NCBI RefSeq assembly: GCF_003721245.1
Contig: NZ_RIZG01000012.1
Location: 1-64,000, forward strand
DNA from: Marinomonas hwangdonensis
GTDB taxonomy: Bacteria; Pseudomonadota; Gammaproteobacteria; Pseudomonadales; Marinomonadaceae
Length of the DNA stretch: 64,000 bases
Direction of reading: 5' to 3'
Shown: positions 8,463 to 19,300 of the stretch, piece after piece
How the letters are laid out: each line of letters starts with the position of its first letter
Position numbering within the stretch: position 1 is the first letter of the stretch
The notes under the pieces: generated by a model
What the model was told of the DNA's origin: nothing
What the model saw: only the letters and a program-made list of their open reading frames with translations
The model's database searches: none
Position numbers and translations under genes: made by a program

Positions 8463-8484
8463 AGGTGGTGAAACCACCTTTTTT
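8463..8484 (+). terminator. Rho-independent terminator of the tyr-gly-thr tRNA operon
   Basis: AGGTGGT and ACCACCT form a 7-bp stem with a GAA loop, followed by T6. A small GCATTT-C-AAATGC hairpin (8443-8455) lies just before it, directly after the tRNA-Thr CCA, and may assist 3' processing. Confidence 0.88.
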
Positions 8485-8510
8485 ATTGTCTGTTTTTTGG
8501 GCAGATACCC

Positions 8511-8539
8511 TTGCTTAATAAAGCTTGTTTAGGTATCAT
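8511..8539 (+). promoter_or_regulatory. Sigma-70 promoter for tRNA-Trp-secE-nusG
   Basis: TTGCTT (8511-8516), a 17-bp spacer and TATCAT (8534-8539), followed by the GC-rich discriminator CCTCCGCCC. The start is predicted about 13 nt upstream of tRNA-Trp, which fits a stringently controlled tRNA/translation operon. Confidence 0.75.
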
Positions 8540-8558
8540 CCTCCGCCCATACGAATGT

Positions 8559-8634
8559 AGGCCAATAGTTCAATTGGTAGAGCACCGGTTTCCAAAACCG
8601 GCTGTTGGGGGTTCGAGTCCCTCTTGGCCTGCCA
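8559..8634 (+). tRNA. trpT: tRNA-Trp (CCA)
   Basis: The acceptor stem AGGCCAA pairs with TTGGCCT, then G and an encoded CCA. The anticodon loop TTCCAAA between CCGGT and ACCGG gives anticodon CCA. It lies 40 nt upstream of secE and is probably cotranscribed with it. Confidence 0.98.
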
Positions 8635-8674
8635 TCTTTCGTATCCTATTTCTTAGTTAGGGATCACCTGAAGT

Positions 8675-9043
8675 ATGAGTTCGAGTACTGAAGCTCAATC
8701 ATCTCGCGGAGATGTGTTAAAGTGGGCGATTGTTGTTCTGCTGATTGCGGTAGGCGTGATTGGTAATAACTATTATTCTGCTGAGTCACTATTGTATCGC
8801 TTAATCGCTATCTTAGTGTTGGCTGGTGTCGCTGGTTTTGTTGCGTTGCAAACTGCTAAAGGGAAAGCTTTTTTTACTCTTGCAAAAGAAGCTAAAACTG
8901 AAATACGCAGAGTTGTATGGCCGACAAGACAAGAGACGACGCAGACGACCTTGATTGTGTTAGCGGTTGTTATTTTTATGTCTCTCGTGCTGTGGGGGGT
9001 GGATTCGCTCCTTGGTTGGATCGTTTCCTCGGTAATTAGTTAG
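8675..9043 (+). CDS. secE: Preprotein translocase subunit SecE
   Basis: Essential small subunit of the SecYEG channel that clamps the two halves of SecY. At 122 residues it is the three-helix gammaproteobacterial form: hydrophobic segments near 17-32, 42-58 and 93-117. The conserved amphipathic region AKTEIRRVVWPTRQETTQTT (residues about 73-92) is the family hallmark. The secE-nusG pair is separated by only 9 nt, as in nearly all bacteria. The Shine-Dalgarno is weak (GGGA about 14 nt upstream). Confidence 0.96.
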   Translation: MSSSTEAQSSRGDVLKWAIVVLLIAVGVIGNNYYSAESLLYRLIAILVLAGVAGFVALQTAKGKAFFTLAKEAKTEIRRVVWPTRQETTQTTLIVLAVVIFMSLVLWGVDSLLGWIVSSVIS

Positions 9044-9052
9044 GAGTTGCTC

Positions 9053-9586
9053 GTGACCAAACGATGGTATGTAGTACAAGCGTACTCAGGGTATGAAAAG
9101 CACGTAATGCGTTCGCTAATAGAGCGAGTGCAGGTTATGGGGCAGGAAGAGAATTTTGGTGACATCTTGGTGCCGACTGAAGAAATAGTTGAGATTCGAG
9201 ATGGTAAAAAGCGCAAGAGTGAAAGAAAGTTCTATCCAGGTTATGTATTGGTTCAGATGGATATGAATGACGCCTCTTGGCATTTGGTAAAAGGTACTTC
9301 TCGTGTGCTTGGCTTTATTGGTGGTACGGCTGATAAGCCATCGCCAATTACCAGTCGTGAAGCAGATGCAATTTTGCAGCGCGTTAGTGACGGCGTTGAC
9401 AAGCCACGTCCTAAGACTTTGTTTGAAGTGGGTGAAGTGGTTCGTGTTAATGAAGGGCCGTTTGCTGATTTCAATGGTGTTGTGGAAGAAGTGGATTACG
9501 ATAAAAGTCGAATCAAGGTGGCGGTGCTTATTTTTGGGCGCTCAACGCCAGTTGATTTGGGATTTGGTCAGGTCGAAAAAGCCTGA
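9053..9586 (+). CDS. nusG: Transcription termination/antitermination factor NusG
   Basis: Binds RNA polymerase through its N-terminal NGN domain ([15 protein letters not shown], residues 4-18) and Rho or ribosomal protein S10 through its C-terminal KOW domain ([19 protein letters not shown]). It thereby suppresses pausing and couples transcription to translation. The start is taken at GTG 9053, giving 177 aa (E. coli 181), because AGGAG at 9042-9046 is spaced 6 nt from it. The in-frame TTG at 9047 abuts that ribosome-binding site and is unlikely. It follows secE and precedes the L11 gene. Confidence 0.97.
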   Translation: MTKRWYVVQAYSGYEKHVMRSLIERVQVMGQEENFGDILVPTEEIVEIRDGKKRKSERKFYPGYVLVQMDMNDASWHLVKGTSRVLGFIGGTADKPSPITSREADAILQRVSDGVDKPRPKTLFEVGEVVRVNEGPFADFNGVVEEVDYDKSRIKVAVLIFGRSTPVDLGFGQVEKA

Positions 9587-9597
9587 TTATGTTGAAC

Positions 9598-9620
9598 GGG
9601 TAGCCTTAGGGCGATGACCC
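9598..9620 (+). promoter_or_regulatory. Candidate L1 autoregulatory site in the rplKA leader
   Basis: The sequence folds as GGGT/ACCC outer stem, an asymmetric internal loop (A on one side, GATG on the other), and GCC/GGC inner stem with loop TTAG. Two short stems around an asymmetric GAUGA-bearing loop is the known mRNA-mimic architecture bound by ribosomal protein L1. It ends about 15 nt before the rplK start, where L1 represses the L11 operon in E. coli. The fold was made by eye. Confidence 0.5.
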
Positions 9621-9634
9621 ATCTGGAGTTAAAA

Positions 9635-10069
9635 ATGGCTAAGAAAGTCCAAGCTTATATCAAGCTACAAGTAAAAGCGGGTCAAGCGAACCCAAGTCCA
9701 CCAGTTGGTCCAGCACTTGGTCAGCACGGTGTGAACATCATGGAGTTCTGTAAAGCGTTTAATGCGAAAACTCAAGGCCTAGAGCCTGGTCTTCCAACGC
9801 CTGTTATTATCACTGTATACAGTGACCGTAGTTTTACATTCGAAACGAAATCTACTCCTGCTGCCGTGTTGCTTAAAAAAGCAGCTGGCTTGAAGAGTGG
9901 TTCTCCACGTCCAAACACTCAAAAAGTGGGTACGGTTACTCGTGCTCAGCTAGAAGAGATTGTTGTTGCTAAGCAGGCTGATTTGACTGCTTCTAACATG
10001 GATGCAGCAGTTCGTACTATTGCTGGTAGCGCACGCGCTATGGGTCTAGAAGTTGAGGGTGTTAACTAA
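9635..10069 (+). CDS. rplK: 50S ribosomal protein L11
   Basis: Binds 23S rRNA helices 43/44 in the GTPase-associated centre and is needed for RelA activation during amino acid starvation. Length 144 aa (E. coli 142). The N-terminal domain carries the proline-rich [20 protein letters not shown] segment contacted by thiostrepton-class antibiotics. The C-terminal RNA-binding domain ends [10 protein letters not shown]. The ATG at 9635 is chosen over an in-frame upstream ATG (9614) because CTGGAG lies just ahead of it and it gives the conserved [13 protein letters not shown] start. It overlaps rplA by one base. Confidence 0.98.
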   Translation: MAKKVQAYIKLQVKAGQANPSPPVGPALGQHGVNIMEFCKAFNAKTQGLEPGLPTPVIITVYSDRSFTFETKSTPAAVLLKKAAGLKSGSPRPNTQKVGTVTRAQLEEIVVAKQADLTASNMDAAVRTIAGSARAMGLEVEGVN

Positions 10070-10770
10070 TGGCTAAATTAACGAAACGCGCTCGCTTGAT
10101 CGCTGAAAAAGTAGAAGCAACGAAGTTTTACTCTGTTGAGGAAGCGGTTGCTCTATTGTCTGAGCTTTCTACTGTTAAGTTTAAAGAATCTATCGACGTA
10201 TCTGTTAACCTAGGCGTTGACCCACGTAAATCTGATCAGGTTGTTCGTGGTTCTACTGTATTGCCTCACGGTGCTGGTAAAGATGTTCGTGTTGCAGTAT
10301 TTGCACAAGGTGCAAACGCTGAAGCAGCGAAAGCAGCTGGTGCAGACGTAGTAGGTTTCGAAGATTTGGCTGAGCAAGTTAAAGCTGGTAACCTTGATTT
10401 TGACGTTGTTATTGCTTCTCCTGATGCAATGCGCATCGTTGGTCAGCTAGGTCAGATCTTAGGCCCGCGTGGTCTAATGCCTAACCCTAAAGTTGGCACA
10501 GTAACGCCTGATGTTGCGACTGCGGTTAAAAACGCAAAAGCAGGTCAAGCTCGTTACCGTACAGATAAAAATGGTATCATCCACGCAGCTGTTGGCTCTA
10601 TCGAGTTCGCTGCAGATGCTATCAGAGGTAACTTGGAAGCGCTTTTGTCTGACTTACGTCGTGCTAAGCCAGCGTCTTCTAAGGGTGTTTACCTGAAAAA
10701 AGTGACCTTGTCCTCTACAATGGGACCTGGTCTACAAATTGATCTAGGCGCGCTTAACGCTACTAAGTAA
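10069..10770 (+). CDS. rplA: 50S ribosomal protein L1
   Basis: Forms the mobile L1 stalk that guides deacylated tRNA out of the E site. It is also the translational repressor of the rplK-rplA mRNA in E. coli. Length 233 aa (E. coli 234). The family signatures are clear, for example [17 protein letters not shown] near residue 127. Translation is probably coupled to rplK, since the rplK stop TAA shares its last base with the rplA ATG. A 230-nt regulatory leader for rplJ follows. Confidence 0.98.
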   Translation: MAKLTKRARLIAEKVEATKFYSVEEAVALLSELSTVKFKESIDVSVNLGVDPRKSDQVVRGSTVLPHGAGKDVRVAVFAQGANAEAAKAAGADVVGFEDLAEQVKAGNLDFDVVIASPDAMRIVGQLGQILGPRGLMPNPKVGTVTPDVATAVKNAKAGQARYRTDKNGIIHAAVGSIEFAADAIRGNLEALLSDLRRAKPASSKGVYLKKVTLSSTMGPGLQIDLGALNATK

Positions 10771-10814
10771 GTTCGTTTAGATCATGAGCTTTGGGGTCTG
10801 CCTTCATGTATTTG

Positions 10815-10995
10815 TTGAGCAGGCCGTCAAAGACCGCAGGAACTGTGAAGTTTAATAAAACGTTGAGAAATGTTTGTCCTGCGCAGATGGTGTGGCCCGA
10901 TTCAGATTAACTGGATCTAACTCACCAGCAAGTACTTCGAGTAATCGGAGAGTTGGTAAAAATAGGGGAATTTGTTCCCTGCTAATCCAGGAGAA
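10815..10995 (+). ncRNA. Ribosomal protein L10 leader of rplJL-rpoBC
   Basis: The rplA-rplJ gap matches the known L10-leader mRNA structure: a GCCGTCAAAGACCGCAGG block pairs with a distal TCCTGCGCAGATGGTG block. A long variable region follows, then the conserved AATCCAGGAG that provides the ribosome-binding site. In E. coli the L10-(L12)4 complex binds this leader and shuts off rplJL translation. The assignment rests on pattern recognition of the conserved blocks. Confidence 0.8.
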
Positions 10996-11000
10996 AACCA

Positions 11001-11501
11001 GTGGCATTAGGTCTAGAAGACAAAAAAGCCATTGTCGCCGAAGTTAGCGAAGTTGCTAAAACTGCTCTATCTGCAGTAGTTGCTGATTCTCGCGGTGTTA
11101 CCGTGAGTGATATGACAGCACTACGTAAAGAAGCGCGTGAAGCGGGTGTTTATGTACGTGTAGTACGTAATACCTTAGCGCGTCGTGCAGTTGAAGGTAC
11201 TGACTTCGAATGTCTAGCAGAAAGTTTTGTTGGTCCTACGTTGATTGCTTTCTCAAACGAGCACCCAGGTGCGGCAGCCCGTTTGTTGAAAACATTTGCG
11301 AAAACAAACAAAAACTTTGAAGTTAAGGCGTTGGCGTTCAACGGTGAGTTGATCGCAGCTGGCGACATTGATAGATTGGCAACACTGCCTACATACGACG
11401 AAGCAATTGCGAGACTGATGAGTGTTATTCAGGGCGCAACAAGCAAGTTTGTACGTACTCTTGCAGCGGTTCGCGATCAAAAAGAGCAAGAAGCGGCATA
11501 A
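11001..11501 (+). CDS. rplJ: 50S ribosomal protein L10
   Basis: Base of the ribosomal stalk: the N-terminal domain (residues 1-130, [19 protein letters not shown]) binds 23S rRNA with L11. The C-terminal helix ([20 protein letters not shown]) binds two or more L12 dimers. Length 166 aa (E. coli 165). The GTG start is preceded by CCAGGAG at a good distance. The L10-L12 complex is expected to bind the structured leader upstream. The 82-nt gap to rplL contains no strong terminator, so the two are coexpressed. Confidence 0.98.
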   Translation: MALGLEDKKAIVAEVSEVAKTALSAVVADSRGVTVSDMTALRKEAREAGVYVRVVRNTLARRAVEGTDFECLAESFVGPTLIAFSNEHPGAAARLLKTFAKTNKNFEVKALAFNGELIAAGDIDRLATLPTYDEAIARLMSVIQGATSKFVRTLAAVRDQKEQEAA

Positions 11502-11583
11502 TACGGTTTTCCGTATCCCTTCTTGATAAATATTTTGTTTTATTACCTTCGGGTAATTTTAAAGAATGCTAGGAATCTGAGTC

Positions 11584-11955
11584 ATGGCTCTAACTAAAGA
11601 AGATATCATCAATGCAGTAGCAGAAATGTCTGTGATGGACGTTGTTGAATTAATTTCTGCAATGGAAGAAAAATTCGGCGTATCTGCAGCAACTGCTGTA
11701 GCAGCAGGTCCTGCTGCTGACGCTGGTGTAGCTGCTGAAGAACAAACTGAATTTGACGTTGTTCTAACTGCTGCTGGCGACAAGAAAGTTAACGTAATCA
11801 AAGCTGTTCGTGCAGCAACTGGTCTTGGCTTGAAAGAAGCTAAAGCTATTGTTGACGGCGCTCCAACGACTGTTAAAGAAGCCGTATCTAAAGAAGATGC
11901 AGCCGCTCTTAAAGCAGCGCTTGAAGAAGCTGGTGCATCTGTCGAAGTCAAGTAA
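11584..11955 (+). CDS. rplL: 50S ribosomal protein L7/L12
   Basis: Multicopy stalk protein that recruits and stimulates the translational GTPases (EF-G, EF-Tu, IF2, RF3). The N-terminal dimerisation domain ([20 protein letters not shown]) is followed by an Ala/Gly-rich flexible hinge near residues 38-52 and the globular C-terminal domain with [10 protein letters not shown] and [14 protein letters not shown]. Length 123 aa (E. coli 121). A partial terminator follows, so rplL is expected to be transcribed in excess of rpoBC, matching its higher stoichiometry. Confidence 0.98.
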   Translation: MALTKEDIINAVAEMSVMDVVELISAMEEKFGVSAATAVAAGPAADAGVAAEEQTEFDVVLTAAGDKKVNVIKAVRAATGLGLKEAKAIVDGAPTTVKEAVSKEDAAALKAALEEAGASVEVK

Positions 11956-11994
11956 TGATACTTGTATTTCCAGATTTCGGCCAATAGTCGAAAT

Positions 11995-12025
11995 GGCTGG
12001 TGACATTATTGTCACCGGCCTTTTT
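11995..12025 (+). terminator. Attenuator between rplL and rpoB
   Basis: An 11-bp stem (11995-12005 with 12010-12020, one G-T pair) has a TTAT loop, followed by T5. It lies inside the rplJL-rpoBC transcription unit at the same place as the E. coli attenuator that reduces rpoBC transcription relative to rplJL. Partial read-through is inferred because no strong new promoter is evident before rpoB. Confidence 0.85.
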
Positions 12026-12143
12026 GGGTTTGTAAAACTCAAATAAATCTTAAAAGAATTTTCAAGTGGGAGATAATGCTCCCATATATGGTAAGGCCTG
12101 ATTTGGGCCTTTTGCGTCAATGTGCACAAGCTGGGGAATGCTG

Positions 12144-15100
12144 ATGGCTTACTCATACACTGAGAAAAAACGTATCCGTAAGGATTTCGGTAAACTGCCG
12201 CCCGTTTTGGATGTGCCATACTTGCTGGCAATTCAGCTTGAATCCTACCGTAATTTTCTGCAGGAAGGTAAAAGTCTTGCAGAGCGTGGGGAATTAGGTC
12301 TGCATGGGGCCTTTAAATCTGTCTTTCCAATGGTCAGCTTTTCCGGCAATGCGGCGCTAGAATACGTCGATTACCGTTTGGGCAAGCCAGTATTTGATGT
12401 TAAAGAGTGTCAGTTGCGTGGTATTACCTATGCGGCACCTTTACGTGTTCGCGTACGACTGATCATTTATGATAAAGAGTCGTCCAACAAGGCCATTAAA
12501 GACATCCGCGAGCAAGAAGTCTACATGGGCGAAATTCCGCTTATGACAGACAATGGTACTTTTGTTATTAACGGAACTGAGCGAGTAATTGTTTCTCAAT
12601 TACACCGTTCTCCTGGTGTGTTCTTCGACCACGATCGTGGTAAGACACATTCTTCAGGCAAGTTATTACATTCTGCTCGTATAATTCCTTATCGTGGTTC
12701 TTGGTTGGACTTCGAGTTTGATCCAAAAGATTGCGTCTTCGTACGAATTGACCGTCGTCGTAAACTACCAGCAACAATTTTGTTGCGCGCGTTAGGTTAC
12801 AACACGGAACAAATTCTAGATAACTTCTTTGAAACAACACGTTTTTATCTAAACCGTGATGGATTCGAGATGGATCTAGTGGCGAATCGTCTGCGTGGCG
12901 ATACAGCGCTATTTAATATTGCGGATGCCAATGGTGAATTAATTGTTGAAGAAGGTCGCCGTATTACGGCTAAGCATATTCGCGTTTTAGAGAAAGCGGG
13001 CATTGAGCGTTTATCCGTTCCTCTCGAATACATGCTTGGTAAAGTGACTGCGAAAAACCTTGTTCATCCTGCAACAGGTGAATTGATTGCAGAGGCGAAC
13101 ACAGAGTTATCTGTGGATTTGCTAGAGGCCTTAGTTGCTTCCGGTATTAGAGAAGTAGATACCCTTTATACCAATGATCTAGATAATGGTCCGTTCATTT
13201 CAGACACCTTGCGTATTGACCCGACAAGCAACCAATTGGAAGCTTTGGTCGAAATTTATCGTATGATGCGCCCAGGCGAGCCACCGACCAAAGAGTCGGC
13301 TGAAGGCTTGTTCCAAGGTTTGTTCTTCTCAGAAGATCGTTATGATCTGTCTGGTGTTGGTCGAATGAAATTCAACCGCCGCCTAGGTCGTGAAGAAGAT
13401 ACGGGTGCTGGCGTTCTTGATCACGATGACATTGTTGCTGTTCTAAGAACCTTGCTAGATATCCGTAATGGTAATGGCATGGTGGATGACATCGACCACT
13501 TGGGTAACCGTCGAGTTCGTTCTGTTGGTGAAATGGCCGAGAACCAATTCCGTGTTGGCCTTGTGCGTGTTGAGCGTGCCGTGAAAGAGCGTTTGTCTAT
13601 GGCAGAAGCTGACGGTCTGATGCCGCAAGATCTTTTGAATGCGAAGCCAGTTGCTGCCGCTATTAAAGAGTTTTTCGGTTCAAGTCAGTTATCTCAGTTT
13701 ATGGACCAAAACAATCCGTTGTCTGAAGTTACGCATAAGCGTCGTGTTTCAGCGTTAGGGCCTGGTGGTCTTACTCGTGAGCGCGCGGGCTTTGAAGTAC
13801 GTGACGTGCACGCCACTCACTATGGTCGTGTTTGTCCGATCGAAACGCCTGAAGGTCCAAACATCGGTTTGATCAACTCGCTATCGACGTATGCGCGCAC
13901 TAACAGCTACGGCTTCTTAGAAACGCCATACCGTAAGATTATCGACGGCAAGATGACGGATGAAACGGTCTACATTTCTGCGATCGATGAAGCGAAATAT
14001 GTTATTGCCCAAGCGTCGGCTAATGTTGATGCGGAAGGTCGTTTGGTTGATGAGTTGGTTCAGGTTCGTCACATGCACGAAACCACTTTGATTCCAAAAG
14101 AAAAAGTAAATCTAATGGACGTGTCTCCTCGTCAGGTTGTTTCTGTAGCGGCGTCTTTGATTCCGTTCCTTGAGCACGACGATGCTAACCGTGCATTGAT
14201 GGGTTCGAACATGCAACGTCAGGCTGTACCAACGCTTAAGGCCGATAAGCCTGTTGTAGGTACGGGGATGGAACGCAATGTAGCAAAAGACTCTGGTGTT
14301 TGTATCGTTGCGAATCGTGGCGGTGTGATTGAGTCGGTTGATGCAAGTCGTATCGTGGTTCGTGTGAATTCAGAAGAAACGATTGCTGGTGAAGCGGGTG
14401 TAGATATCTACAACCTAACGAAATACGTTCGTTCTAACCAGAATACTTGTATTAACCAGCGTACCTTGGTTATGAAAGGCGAGAAAGTGGCTTCTGGCGA
14501 CATTATGGCGGATGGTCCTTCTGTTGATATGGGTGATTTGGCTCTTGGTCAAAACATGCGTATCGCGTTCATGCCTTGGAATGGTTTCAACTTCGAAGAC
14601 TCGATTCTGGTTTCTGAGCGTGTGGTAGAAGAAGATCGCTTCACGTCTATTCACATCCAAGAGTTAACGTGTGTTGCACGTGATACTAAGCTTGGGCCTG
14701 AAGAGATTACCGCTGATATCCCTAACGTGGGTGAAGGCGCGCTTTCTAAGTTGGATCAGTCTGGTATCGTTTACATCGGTGCTGAAGTAGAGCCTGGCGA
14801 TATTCTAGTTGGTAAAGTAACGCCTAAGGGTGAAACTCAGCTGACTCCTGAAGAGAAGCTTTTGCGAGCTATCTTTGGTGAAAAAGCGTCTGACGTAAAA
14901 GATACGTCTCAGCGCGTTAAGACCGGCACACGTGGAACCGTTATCGATGTTCAGGTCTTTACTCGTGATGGTATTGAAAAAGACGAGCGTGCTAAATTCA
15001 TTGAGAAATCTCAACTTGATCAGGTTCGCAAAGACTTAAACGAAGAGTTCCGCATCGTTGAGAAAGCCACTTTTGAGCGTTTAGCTGAAGCTTTGGTTGG

Positions 15101-16244
15101 TCAGCAAGCAGAGGGCGGACCAGGTTTAGCTCGTAATGCGATCATTACAGAAGAGTACTTGGCGAACTTAGACCACCCAGAGTGGTTCAAAATTCGTGTA
15201 GCGAATGAAGAAGCGAGTGAACAGCTTGAGAAAGCGCAAGCCGCTTTGATTGAACGCCGTAAAGAACTTGATGCGAAATTTGAAGATAAGAAGCGCAAGT
15301 TACAAACAGGTGATGATCTAGCGCCTGGCGTGCTTAAAATTGTTAAGGTTTATGTGGCTATTAAACGTCGCATCCAGCCAGGTGATAAAATGGCCGGTCG
15401 TCATGGTAACAAGGGTGTAATTTCTAAGATTATGCCAGTGGAAGACATGCCTTACGACGAAAATGGTGATCCAGTAGACATCGTATTGAACCCGCTAGGT
15501 GTTCCTTCGCGAATGAACGTTGGTCAGGTTCTAGAGACTCACTTAGGTGCGGCTTCTAAGGGCTTGGGACGTAAAATCAACGAAATGCTTAACGCAGAGC
15601 GTGAGAAAGCAGAAGCGGTTGCAGAACTGCGTAGCTTCCTTGACGAAATCTACAACGGCTATGAAGGTGATTTGCGTTGCGCCCGCACGGAAGATTTAGA
15701 CAGCTTTACAGATGAAGAAATTTTAACTTTGGCCTCCAACCTAACGGGTGGTGTTCCAATGGCGTCTGGTGCCTTTGATGGTGCGAAAGAGTCTGAAATC
15801 AAACGTATGTTGCGCCTAGCTGGCATTAATGAAAGTGGCCAAGTTAAGTTGTTCAACGGTCGAACTGGTGATGCTTTTGAGCGTCCTGTAACCGTCGGTT
15901 ACATGTACATGCTCAAATTGAACCACTTGGTTGATGATAAAATGCATGCCCGTTCTACCGGCTCTTATAGCTTGGTTACTCAGCAGCCGCTGGGTGGTAA
16001 AGCTCAGTTCGGTGGTCAGCGTTTCGGGGAGATGGAAGTATGGGCACTAGAGGCATACGGTGCCGCTTATACACTTCAAGAAATGTTGACAGTGAAATCG
16101 GATGATGTGAATGGCCGTACTAAGATGTATAAAAACATCGTAGATGGTGACCACCGTATGGAACCTGGCATGCCTGAGTCCTTCAACGTGTTGGTGAAAG
16201 AGATTCGTTCTCTTGGTATCGATATCGAGCTGGAAAACGAATAA
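12144..16244 (+). CDS. rpoB: DNA-directed RNA polymerase subunit beta
   Basis: Catalytic-core beta subunit. At 1,366 aa it is close to the 1,342 of E. coli. It starts [17 protein letters not shown]; the ATG at 12144 is chosen over 12138 and the upstream TTG-type start because GGGG lies 8-10 nt ahead. The rifampicin-binding cluster (around 13,665-13,860) has susceptible-type residues throughout: [17 protein letters not shown] and [13 protein letters not shown]. The C-terminal ATP-site segment [15 protein letters not shown] and the final LGIDIEL are intact. It is followed by rpoC after 65 nt holding a perfect 8-bp hairpin. Confidence 0.99.
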   Translation: MAYSYTEKKRIRKDFGKLPPVLDVPYLLAIQLESYRNFLQEGKSLAERGELGLHGAFKSVFPMVSFSGNAALEYVDYRLGKPVFDVKECQLRGITYAAPLRVRVRLIIYDKESSNKAIKDIREQEVYMGEIPLMTDNGTFVINGTERVIVSQLHRSPGVFFDHDRGKTHSSGKLLHSARIIPYRGSWLDFEFDPKDCVFVRIDRRRKLPATILLRALGYNTEQILDNFFETTRFYLNRDGFEMDLVANRLRGDTALFNIADANGELIVEEGRRITAKHIRVLEKAGIERLSVPLEYMLGKVTAKNLVHPATGELIAEANTELSVDLLEALVASGIREVDTLYTNDLDNGPFISDTLRIDPTSNQLEALVEIYRMMRPGEPPTKESAEGLFQGLFFSEDRYDLSGVGRMKFNRRLGREEDTGAGVLDHDDIVAVLRTLLDIRNGNGMVDDIDHLGNRRVRSVGEMAENQFRVGLVRVERAVKERLSMAEADGLMPQDLLNAKPVAAAIKEFFGSSQLSQFMDQNNPLSEVTHKRRVSALGPGGLTRERAGFEVRDVHATHYGRVCPIETPEGPNIGLINSLSTYARTNSYGFLETPYRKIIDGKMTDETVYISAIDEAKYVIAQASANVDAEGRLVDELVQVRHMHETTLIPKEKVNLMDVSPRQVVSVAASLIPFLEHDDANRALMGSNMQRQAVPTLKADKPVVGTGMERNVAKDSGVCIVANRGGVIESVDASRIVVRVNSEETIAGEAGVDIYNLTKYVRSNQNTCINQRTLVMKGEKVASGDIMADGPSVDMGDLALGQNMRIAFMPWNGFNFEDSILVSERVVEEDRFTSIHIQELTCVARDTKLGPEEITADIPNVGEGALSKLDQSGIVYIGAEVEPGDILVGKVTPKGETQLTPEEKLLRAIFGEKASDVKDTSQRVKTGTRGTVIDVQVFTRDGIEKDERAKFIEKSQLDQVRKDLNEEFRIVEKATFERLAEALVGQQAEGGPGLARNAIITEEYLANLDHPEWFKIRVANEEASEQLEKAQAALIERRKELDAKFEDKKRKLQTGDDLAPGVLKIVKVYVAIKRRIQPGDKMAGRHGNKGVISKIMPVEDMPYDENGDPVDIVLNPLGVPSRMNVGQVLETHLGAASKGLGRKINEMLNAEREKAEAVAELRSFLDEIYNGYEGDLRCARTEDLDSFTDEEILTLASNLTGGVPMASGAFDGAKESEIKRMLRLAGINESGQVKLFNGRTGDAFERPVTVGYMYMLKLNHLVDDKMHARSTGSYSLVTQQPLGGKAQFGGQRFGEMEVWALEAYGAAYTLQEMLTVKSDDVNGRTKMYKNIVDGDHRMEPGMPESFNVLVKEIRSLGIDIELENE

Positions 16245-16265
16245 GCACGAATCACATTTGACCTG

Positions 16266-16286
16266 CTGGGGAGCAAGACTCCCCAG
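16266..16286 (+). other. Perfect 8-bp hairpin between rpoB and rpoC
   Basis: CTGGGGAG pairs with CTCCCCAG around a CAAGA loop, 24 nt before the rpoC start. There is no T-run, so it is not a terminator. It may be a processing or translation-tuning element. Confidence 0.6.
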
Positions 16287-16309
16287 CCTTACGAGTGGGG
16301 CGAATATAC

Positions 16310-19300
16310 ATGAAAGACTTATTAGGTCTTCTAAAATCACAGGGACAATCTGACGAGTTTGATGCAATCCGTATTGGTTTGGCATCACCCGATCTGATTC
16401 GTTCATGGTCTTATGGCGAAGTTAAAAAGCCAGAAACCATCAACTACCGTACGTTCAAACCAGAGCGTGACGGTTTGTTCTGTGCCAAAATCTTTGGTCC
16501 TATTAAGGACTACGAATGCTTGTGTGGTAAATACAAGCGTTTAAAACACCGTGGTGTTATTTGTGAGAAGTGTGGCGTTGAAGTGGCGTTGTCAAAAGTG
16601 CGTCGTGAACGCATGGGTCACATTGAGCTTGCATCGCCTGTTGCACATATTTGGTTCTTAAAGTCTTTACCGTCACGTATTGGTCTTATCATGGATATGA
16701 CATTGCGTGATATTGAGCGTGTTTTGTATTTTGAATCTTTCATTGTGATTGATCCAGGTATGACAACGCTAGATAAAGGCCAGTTGCTAAATGACGAACA
16801 GTATTTTGAAGCATTAGAAGAATTTGGTGACGAATTTGATGCTCGCATGGGTGCTGAAGCAGTACAAATGCTGCTGCGTGATTTGGATATGCCTGCTGAA
16901 ATTAACAGCATGCGTGAAGAGTTAAGCAGCACAAATTCTGAAACCCGTATTAAAAAGCTTTCTAAGCGTTTGAAACTGGTTGAGGCTTTCCATCATTCTG
17001 GTAACAGCCCAGAGTGGATGGTATTAGATGTGCTACCTGTTCTTCCGCCTGATCTTCGTCCTTTGGTACCGCTTGAAGGCGGCCGTTTTGCGACGTCTGA
17101 TTTGAATGATCTTTACCGTCGTGTGATTAACCGTAACAACCGTCTTAAGCGCCTGTTAGAGCTTTCTGCTCCAGATATCATCGTACGCAACGAAAAGCGT
17201 ATGTTGCAAGAATCTGTTGATGCATTGCTTGATAACGGTCGTCGTGGTCGCGCTATTACTGGTTCTAACAAACGTCCCCTAAAATCTTTGGCTGATATGA
17301 TCAAAGGTAAGCAAGGTCGTTTCCGTCAGAACTTGCTAGGTAAGCGTGTTGACTACTCTGGTCGTTCTGTAATTACTGTAGGCCCATCACTGCGTCTACA
17401 TCAGTGTGGTTTACCTAAGAAGATGGCACTTGAGCTATTCAAGCCATTCATTTTCTCTAAACTTGAGCTTCGTGGCATGGCGACGACGATCAAAGCAGCG
17501 AAGAAAATGGTTGAGCGTGAAACGCCGGAAGTGTGGGATATCCTTGATGAGGTTATCCGCGAACATCCAGTGATGTTGAACCGTGCGCCAACACTTCACC
17601 GTTTGGGTATCCAAGCGTTTGAACCCATGTTGATCGAAGGTAAAGCGATTCAGTTGCACCCATTAGTGTGTGCGGCATACAACGCTGACTTCGACGGTGA
17701 CCAAATGGCGGTTCACGTTCCGTTGACGATTGAAGCACAGCTTGAAGCGCGTGCCTTGATGATGTCGACGAACAACATCTTATCACCTGCAAACGGCGAA
17801 CCTATCATCGTGCCTTCTCAGGACGTTGTATTGGGTCTGTACTACATGACACGTGAGAAAATCAATGCCAAAGGTGAAGGCATGGCGTTTTCTGACATCA
17901 AAGAAGTACACCGTGCGTATGGTGCGCAGCAAGTTGAATTGCATGCCAAGGTAAAAGTACGCATCAGTCAGATTGATACTACGTTAGAGGGTGAAAAAGT
18001 GCCTTCTACCTTCATTGCTGATACTACGGTTGGTCGTGCGTTGTTGTTTGATATTGTTCCTGATGGCCTACCTTTCTCTGTGGTTAACCAAACCATGAAG
18101 AAAAAAGCCATTTCTAACCTTATCAATGAGTGTTATCGAAAAGTTGGCTTGAAAGAAAGCTGTGTGTTTGCTGACCAGCTGATGTACACAGGTTTTGCTT
18201 ATGCAACGGCATCTGGTTCCTCTGTTGGTGTTGATGACTTTGTTATTCCACCAGAAAAAGCGGCGATCATTGCCAAAGCGGAAGAAGAAGTTAAAGAAAT
18301 CGAATACCAATATGCTGATGGTCTTGTAACGCAAGGCGAGAAGTACAACAAGGTAATCGACTTATGGTCTCGTACTAACGAAACCGTAACAGAAGCCATG
18401 ATGAAAAACTTGGCAAAAGAGATGACTATCAATAAAGCGGGCGAAGAGGTTGAGCAACAATCTTTTAACTCGGTTTACATGATGGCCGACTCCGGTGCCC
18501 GTGGTAGTGTTGCCCAGATGCGTCAGCTAGGTGGTATGCGTGGTTTGATGGCGAAACCTGATGGTTCCATCATCGAGACACCAATTACGGCGAACTTCCG
18601 TGAAGGTCTGTCTGTACTTCAGTACTTTACCTCGACTCACGGTGCCCGTAAGGGTCTTGCTGATACGGCATTGAAAACAGCGAACTCTGGTTACTTGACG
18701 CGTCGTCTTGTTGACGTAGCACAGGATTTGGTTATTACCGAAGTAGACTGTGGCTCAACAAAAGGCATTACCGTTGCTGCGATGATTGAGGGAGGGGATG
18801 TTGTTGTTCCTCTAGGTCAGCGTGTGTTGGGTCGTGTTGTAGCGCAAGACGTTATTGACGCAAAAGGCAATGAGATTTTGTCGGCAGGCACTTTGATTGA
18901 CGAACATAACGTTCGTGCTATCGAGGCGGCGGGTGTTGACGAAATGTTGATTCGTTCTGTTATCACTTGTGATACGCGTCATGGCGTGTGTGCTAAGTGT
19001 TACGGTCGTGACTTGGCTCGTGGTCATCAGGTTAACATTGGTGAAGCGATTGGTGTTGTCGCAGCTCAGTCTATCGGTGAGCCAGGTACACAGTTAACAA
19101 TGCGTACCTTCCACATCGGTGGTGCCGCTTCGCGAGCATCTGCTGTAGATAGCGTTCAAGTGAAGAGCGCAGGTACGGTTCGTTTTAACAAGATGAAGAG
19201 TATCGAACGCCACACTGGACATCTAGTGGTTGCCTCTCGTTCTTCTGAGTTGGCCATTGCTGACGAAGCAGGTCGTGAGAAAGAGCGTTATAAACTTCCT

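Noticed and set aside
11559-12231. Minus-strand open frames of 141 and 155 codons opposite rplL and the rpoB start
   Set aside because: Low-complexity shadows of strongly codon-biased genes, lacking start signals and conserved domains.
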